DNA from: Pelomyxa schiedti
Taxonomy: Eukaryota; Evosea; Pelobiontida; Pelomyxidae
NCBI GenBank assembly: GCA_020536535.1
Contig: JAHLWZ010000431.1
Span: 6,083-42,099, forward strand
Direction: 5' to 3'
DNA length: 36,017 nucleotides
The notes under the pieces were generated by a model that was given only the letters and a program-made list of their open reading frames with translations, searched no databases and was not told the DNA's origin. A program made the position numbers and the translations under genes. Positions within the stretch are counted from its first letter, which is position 1, and every line of letters begins with the position of its first letter. This document shows positions 31,472 through 36,017 of this stretch, piece after piece.

Positions 31472-32880
31472 TTATCGGTGAGGATTTACGTGAGCGGAGG
31501 TAGTACCGTAGTATTTGGTAAGTCTTCGCAGACGTTGGCGGGACTCGTCATCACCTGTTTATGAAATGTAAGATTGAATCCTGCTGTAAGCGGAGGTAAA
31601 TACCTCCTGCAAAGGCTAGTTTGTACAAACGAACAGCCTCTCTGACATCCCTGCTAGTTCCTTTGGAGTATTCATAGCATGCGGCGAGATTTCTTTCTGC
31701 CAAGGGAACGTCTTGGGAAACACTCAACTTGTACCAGCGTACTGCTTCCTCCAGATTCCTTTCACAACCAGTGCCGTTTTCAAAGCAAACACCGATGTTG
31801 TTTTGTGCCATTGCATTACCCTGAATTGCGGCAGAGTGGTACATTCTAAATCCATCTCTGTGGTCTTTGGGCACTCCATCTCCGTTTTGATACATCAAAG
31901 CCAGGTTATTTTGTGCCCAAGCATTTCCTTGTTCAGCTGAGAGCCGGTACAGGGTAAGGCTCTTCGCAAGATCTTTTTCAACGCCATCAGCATTCTTGTA
32001 ACAATATCCCAGATTAATCTGAGCCATTGGGTTTCCCAGGTCCGCAGCCTTTGTGTAGAGTCTCAGAGCTTCATCTCTGTTTGCCGGAGCCCCTTCACCG
32101 TTTTTCAGACACCAGCCCAGATTGTACATTCCCATAGAATGTAAATGCCGTGCGGCAATCGCGTAATGCTTCACTGCGAGAGTCATGTCCCTCTCCACAC
32201 CCAAGCCTTTATCATATAGCATTCCATAGAGATATTCACCGGTCGCAATCATATTCTGGTGCGGTGAGTCTATAGCTCTCAGAACTACTTGCAAAAAGAA
32301 CTCCTTGGAACCCTTGGAGCATCTCATTGCTTTAGTTAGCAATTCGGTCATTGGGTCTACAGTTCTCACAGGCTGAAGCTGCTGAAGAAGCTTGGGGCAA
32401 TGGGTGTAAATGCACCTCATCAGGAAATTTGCCATTGAATGAGTGACAGTCGAGGAAGAATTCAGCATCTCGGTACATTTTTTCAAGCACCGTGTATAAT
32501 CGCCGCTACAGAAAAGCTCTAGTGTTTGCTGGGCGAATTCCGCTGTATTTTTTTAGTTTGTCAAATGAGATAAGTTCTTCCCTTTATCGTTTACTAGTAT
32601 CACGAATTGGTTTCACTACTATACTATACCGAAGATTAAACACCAAAAACGAATAGGTCATACAGCAAGGAACGTCGCCAACACAGCATTTCTCGCCACT
32701 AGTGCACAACGCCGATCGAGAAATCGCAGCAGAATCGTATGTAGCGGCAGGGAGATCCGACATCGGTGGAGGCGTACCGGTAACCGCCGCGTCGCTCTTT
32801 GTCGTAGTGCAAGGATCTCCATGCGCAACGCCGGAGATCTCGACGTTCATATCCGTGTTGTGGTCCCACCTGCCGCTCAT
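31472..32880 (-). CDS. Sel1-repeat protein, 425 aa, three exons
   Basis: ATG at 32878-32880 (MSGRWDHNTDMN). Exons 32625-32880, 31604-32542 and 31472-31554 add up to 1278 nt with matched phases, ending at TAA. Exon 1 encodes a low-complexity, Cys-containing leader (GEKCCVGDVPCC). Exon 2 begins with a helical segment (FAQQTLELFCSGDYTRCLKK) and then about seven Sel1 repeats, for example GEYLYGMLYDKGLGVERD, YNLGWCLKNGEGAPANRD, INLGYCYKNADGVEKD, NNLALMYQNGDGVPKD, NNIGVCFENGTGCERN and RNLAACYEYSKGTSRD. The short last exon gives a basic tail (ESRQRLRRLTKYYG). The fold is an alpha-helical scaffold solenoid; client proteins are unknown. It shares repeat architecture but not obvious close sequence identity with the Sel1 gene at 9594-11351. 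Confidence 0.88.
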
Positions 32881-33075
32881 TTCAACCAGCACCCACTTTT
32901 TTTGATTGATGAAATGATGTTTGCTTTTCGGGGCGAATTGGGAGGCGCTGGCAGTGGCACCTTAGTTTGCCTGCAACAAAAAACAAAAAAGTAAAGAGGT
33001 TCTTCGATGGACATTAATAAGGTCAGTATTAACAGAGGTGATAGATATGAGGGTTGTGTGTGTGTTATGAAGAGT

Positions 33076-33726
33076 TTAGTTCTTTGGGGGGACCACGTCA
33101 CTTGTTTGTTTGTTTGCGTCGGGGGCCTGCGGCTTGTGGTCCACGTCGTTTTGTGGAGATATGTTGTCCTCGTTGTCCGGGGGAACAGAGATCTTGTCTT
33201 CGTCGTCCGGGGGGACAGATATGTGGTCCTCGTCGTCGGGTGGTACAGATATGTTGTCCTCGTCGTCGGGTGGTACAGAGATGTTGTCTTCGTCGTCGGG
33301 GGGAACGGAGATGTTGTCTTCGTCGTCGGGCGGGACGGAGATGGTGTCCTCGTCGTCAGGGGGAACGGATATGTTGTCCTCGGTGTCGGGCGGTACGGAC
33401 GTCGATTTCGCGTCGCTGTGAAGAACTTCGGGCGGGGGTTTTACTTCCTTTTCGGTGCCTTCGGTTTCGACGTCGACTTGCACCGAGGCCTTGTCGGTCG
33501 TGTTGACCAGCAACAAATAGACTGTAATAGTGCCAATTACCAGCCCCACTCCTATCAAAAAGGTACTCTTGGACACCATCGTCGCCGACTTTTTTTTTTG
33601 TTGTCTACGGGAAAAATCAATAGATTTTCTTCTTCCGCTGCCGTTCACGAAAACCCCGTCACCCTGATTGATGACACTGGTTGCCTGAGGCTTGTTTCGA
33701 CCCAACGTGTCACAGGAGATCTTCAT
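33076..33726 (-). CDS. Type II single-span membrane protein with tandem acidic decapeptide repeats
   Basis: An open frame runs from ATG 33724-33726 to TAA at 33076. The first 49 residues are basic (GRRKSIDFSRRQQKKKSA). The hydrophobic span TFLIGVGLVIGTITVYLLLV follows, then an acidic region and about eight copies of the decad ISVPPDDEDN with small changes, ending DVVPPKN. The charge rule (basic before, acidic after) predicts a signal anchor with the repeats in the lumen or outside. A start at the second Met (33577-33579, MVSKSTFLIG) would place the anchor at the extreme N-terminus and leave 173 bp to the divergent gene instead of 26 bp, so it is a serious alternative. No homologous family is recognised. 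Confidence 0.7.
   Translation of the reverse strand: MKISCDTLGRNKPQATSVINQGDGVFVNGSGRRKSIDFSRRQQKKKSATMVSKSTFLIGVGLVIGTITVYLLLVNTTDKASVQVDVETEGTEKEVKPPPEVLHSDAKSTSVPPDTEDNISVPPDDEDTISVPPDDEDNISVPPDDEDNISVPPDDEDNISVPPDDEDHISVPPDDEDKISVPPDNEDNISPQNDVDHKPQAPDANKQTSDVVPPKN
33158..33408 (-). repeat. 30-nt coding tandem repeat (ISVPPDDEDN)
   Basis: About eight tandem copies of a 30-nt unit fill the 3' half of the membrane protein gene. Differences are mostly single bases (DN/DT/DH/DK at the last position). Expect length polymorphism. Confidence 0.9.
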
Positions 33727-33752
33727 TCATTACCTCTTTTAAACCTGACTCT

Positions 33753-34823
33753 ATGAGTGGGTCCAGCAATGCTAGGGACCAACACGTAGCAACGACGGCC
33801 TCAACAGCAGCAACAGGGCGTAAGCGTACACGTAACAGTGGGAAGCGAGGAGGAGGAGATGACAGAGGGGGTGTTACGGGAGTTAGCGGCGCATCGATCG
33901 GTGGGTTTGGTGCCAGTTTGAACGCGTTGGGAGGCGGAGGGGGGGCACTGCCACCGGGCTACGAGGGGTTCGTGCGACCGCCCTTGCCGCCACCGAGTAG
34001 AATGCCTCTGGACGCTGTTGCTTTGTGCAAACCTTACCCGCACGTGCCGATTCCCCGCAGTTTTTTTTAGTTTTCTTATCTCGCTTGCTGCAGGAAACTG
34101 GGGTCGCCTGATATGCAAGTGCCGTTTATCACTAGGCAACTAAGTCTGTTTGTAATTGGATCGGCTAATCCTCCTTCAAGAGCCCTACAACAACACCAAC
34201 CAGCACGTCTCCCACACATCCAGGACCCACATTCAATTTGGGACGAGTTTGACAAAGATACCACCGAACCCGTTTCACTCTCTCCCCTCTCTCCGTCCTC
34301 TCCGCATTGTGGGGCTCCTAACATACAACCCACACAAATAGTACAACCCCCAGCAACGCACGCACAAGAACAATCTGTAAAACAACCGGCACAACCCCCG
34401 GAACAAATACAACCACCACAATCCTCACCGGAGCATGCCCAAGTAATACCCCCACAGAAACCCAAGCTATACGTACACAAGCCCCACAAGCGAAAGTTCC
34501 CCGTATGGCCGGTTGCAAACCCCAATTCAGCTGGCAACCCACAAGCGCCACAATCTCTACAACAGCAGCAACAACCCCCGTCCAGAGAACAAGTACCCTC
34601 CTCCGGCATGTTCGTCAAAGGCAAGAAAGCCTTCAGAATGGCCACAGGCGTTGTTGTTATGCAATGGCCTCCCATTCACCACACCAACAAGCCAAACCCA
34701 AACCATACTAGTAACAACCTTAATAAACCACCAAGCACTCACCCCACAACTAAAACAAACAACAACATGCCCCATGCTGTCCCCAACACAAACACCACAC
34801 CACCACCCAATGACAATCCCTGA
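33753..34823 (+). CDS. Pro/Gln/Asn-rich protein of unknown function, two exons
   Basis: ATG at 33753 (MSGSSNARDQHVATT). Exon 1 (33753-34059) encodes a Gly/Ser/Arg-rich segment with KRTRNSGKR, a basic nuclear-signal-like stretch, then PPLPPPSRMPLDAV and CKPYPHVPIPR. A 60-nt intron (34060-34119) gives a clean phase-1 join to PFITRQLSLFVIGSANPPSR. Exon 2 continues with PHIQDPHSIWDEFDKDTTEP and a long Pro/Gln tract, and KRKFPVWPVANPNSAGN and FVKGKKAFRMATGVVVMQW, which look like short folded or binding motifs. It ends in a His/Asn/Pro/Thr-rich tail at TGA 34821-34823. No domain is named. Low complexity with a few ordered islands suggests a regulatory or RNA/nuclear role, but this is speculation. 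Confidence 0.65.
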
Positions 34824-34928
34824 TCACTAGGTCTATATCACACTGCCACAACACCTTAACGTGAATTCAAGGAAATTGGGTGATTCGTAACGAAAACCAA
34901 TTTCGTTACAAAGAAAAAACGAAAAAAA

Positions 34929-36017
34929 ATGTCGTCATCACCAGACGACGCGACCAACACCAGGTCAGAGACAGCAGCAGCAGCAGAAGCAGCAGCAGCA
35001 GCAACTACAACGTGCGACGATGGCTGCGCCGATGAGACCATCACAGGGGGCCCCGCGAGGCCGCAGGGCCCCGCAACCACAACAACAACCCCCCGCGTAC
35101 CAGTAGTACCAGCAGCACCGGCCGCGGTAACAACCCCCCGGGAGACCGGCGAGACTAGCTTGTCCAGCGACGTGAGTGGCGAGAACGCGGCGGCGGTTGT
35201 GGTGCAGGGGGAGGAGGGCGAGGAGGAGGAGGAGGAGGGGGCCCAAGGAGAGCCTGCTGCGTCGGAGAGCGCCGGTGGCCGCACGGCCCCAGGCCAGACT
35301 GCCAACGCACGAGGGGGAGGCGGCGGAGGCGGGCGGGACGAAACGGCCAACGACGGCGGGGCCCGGGAACCCACCGAGGGGGAAGAAGAGCACGCACGCG
35401 CGAGGAGCGAGAACCGCGGCACCGGCGGCGGCGACGAGCGAGATGGCGGCGCGGAGCGAGATGGAGACGCAGAGGGCAGCAGTGCCGCCGCCGCCACCAC
35501 AGCACGAACGAATACTCTTGGTGCACCCGAAACGAAGGATGGCACGGGGGGGGCCACCAGCACACGCGACGGGTACGCGGACCCCACGGCACCCGGCGGC
35601 GCCGCCGCCGCCGTAGCAGCTTCTGCTCATCACCCCCATCAACGTCAACATCACCAGCAGGGTGCCGCGGCAGCACCGGGCACGACGGTGGCGGAGGGCT
35701 CCCAAGGGGGGTGCACGAGCGACGCCGCAGCCGCACTTGTTGTTGGTCCCACGGAACCAGACGCACCCCCGCCGCCGCCACTCGACGCCGATGCCAATCG
35801 GGCCTCCGGCTCATCCACAGTCTCGGACTTAGCTTCTCCCACTGCGACGAAATCGGAAACCGAGGAGACAGTGGGGGCCAGGAACGACCACCTCGACGGA
35901 GCTGCACATTGCGTAGCTGTACGTTGCCACTCGTCGCTTTTATCTTATACAGTTTTACTATGTTTCACTCATTCAAGAAAGTAGGAAGTCACTTTCAAAA
36001 AAGTTGGGGAAACCAAT
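34929..36017 (+). CDS. Ala/Gly/Glu/Thr-rich low-complexity protein, 5' part (runs off the window)
   Basis: ATG at 34929 is preceded by an A-rich leader. Exon 1 (34929-35912, 328 codons) encodes an almost wholly disordered protein: poly-Ala/Thr tracts, an acidic EEGEEEEEEG block, GGGGGGG, a Pro-rich PPPPPL block and His/Gln stretches. A 40-nt GT-AG intron (35913-35952) joins in phase to YYVSLIQESRKSLSKKLGKP at the window edge, so the gene continues. Without splicing the frame would end at 35984. GC content here is far above the neighbouring genes (about 65-70% by eye). No function can be assigned. Confidence 0.65.

Noticed and set aside
34965-35907. Two minus-strand Cys/Arg/Ala-rich open frames of about 250 codons
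   Set aside because: They are shadows of the GC-rich low-complexity gene on the plus strand, with no motif or plausible start context.

Overview
The window is nuclear DNA of a unicellular eukaryote. Genes lie on both strands, are packed tens to a few hundred bases apart, and are cut by many very short GT-AG introns (mostly 37-130 nt). Donors are often GTTTGT, GTGTGT, GTAT or GTGAG, and many introns carry a TTAAC or CTGAC element before the acceptor. The repertoire (LIM, ankyrin, Sel1, MORN, kinase, RasGEF, Ykt6, F-box/RCC1, low-complexity proteins) fits a free-living amoeboid protist. An archamoeba-like amoebozoan is my best guess; no rRNA or organelle marker is present to confirm it.

Left part (1-9.5 kb): the 5' part of a LIM-domain gene (-), a decayed copy and an intact copy of a lineage-specific family I call DQF/PRCGA (-), an ankyrin-repeat gene that appears to run on into a multispanning membrane domain (+), then two more intact DQF/PRCGA genes in convergent order (+ and -).

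Middle (9.6-25.4 kb): a Sel1-repeat protein (+), a first F-box/RCC1 gene (-), a 13-exon MORN/coiled-coil/protein-kinase gene (-) with one apparent inserted base, a frame-broken DQF/PRCGA copy (+), then four head-to-tail F-box/RCC1 genes (-). The first of those four is frameshifted and is a sequence mosaic of its neighbours. The last has lost half of its F-box.

Right part (25.7-36 kb): a 14-exon RasGEF with a very long Pro/Tyr/Gly-rich N-terminus (+), a 5-exon YKT6 R-SNARE with a C-terminal CCNIL prenylation box (-), a second Sel1 protein (-), a type II membrane protein with tandem acidic decapeptides (-), a Pro-rich protein (+), and a low-complexity Ala/Gly/Glu protein leaving the window (+).

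For the LIM, kinase, RasGEF, YKT6 and second Sel1 genes I traced exon phases by hand; for the four complete ones exon lengths sum to whole codons once the proposed introns are removed (kinase: after discounting one base). No tRNA, rRNA, transposon or CRISPR array was recognised. The two expanding families (DQF/PRCGA and F-box/RCC1) and the MORN-kinase fusion are the least ordinary content.
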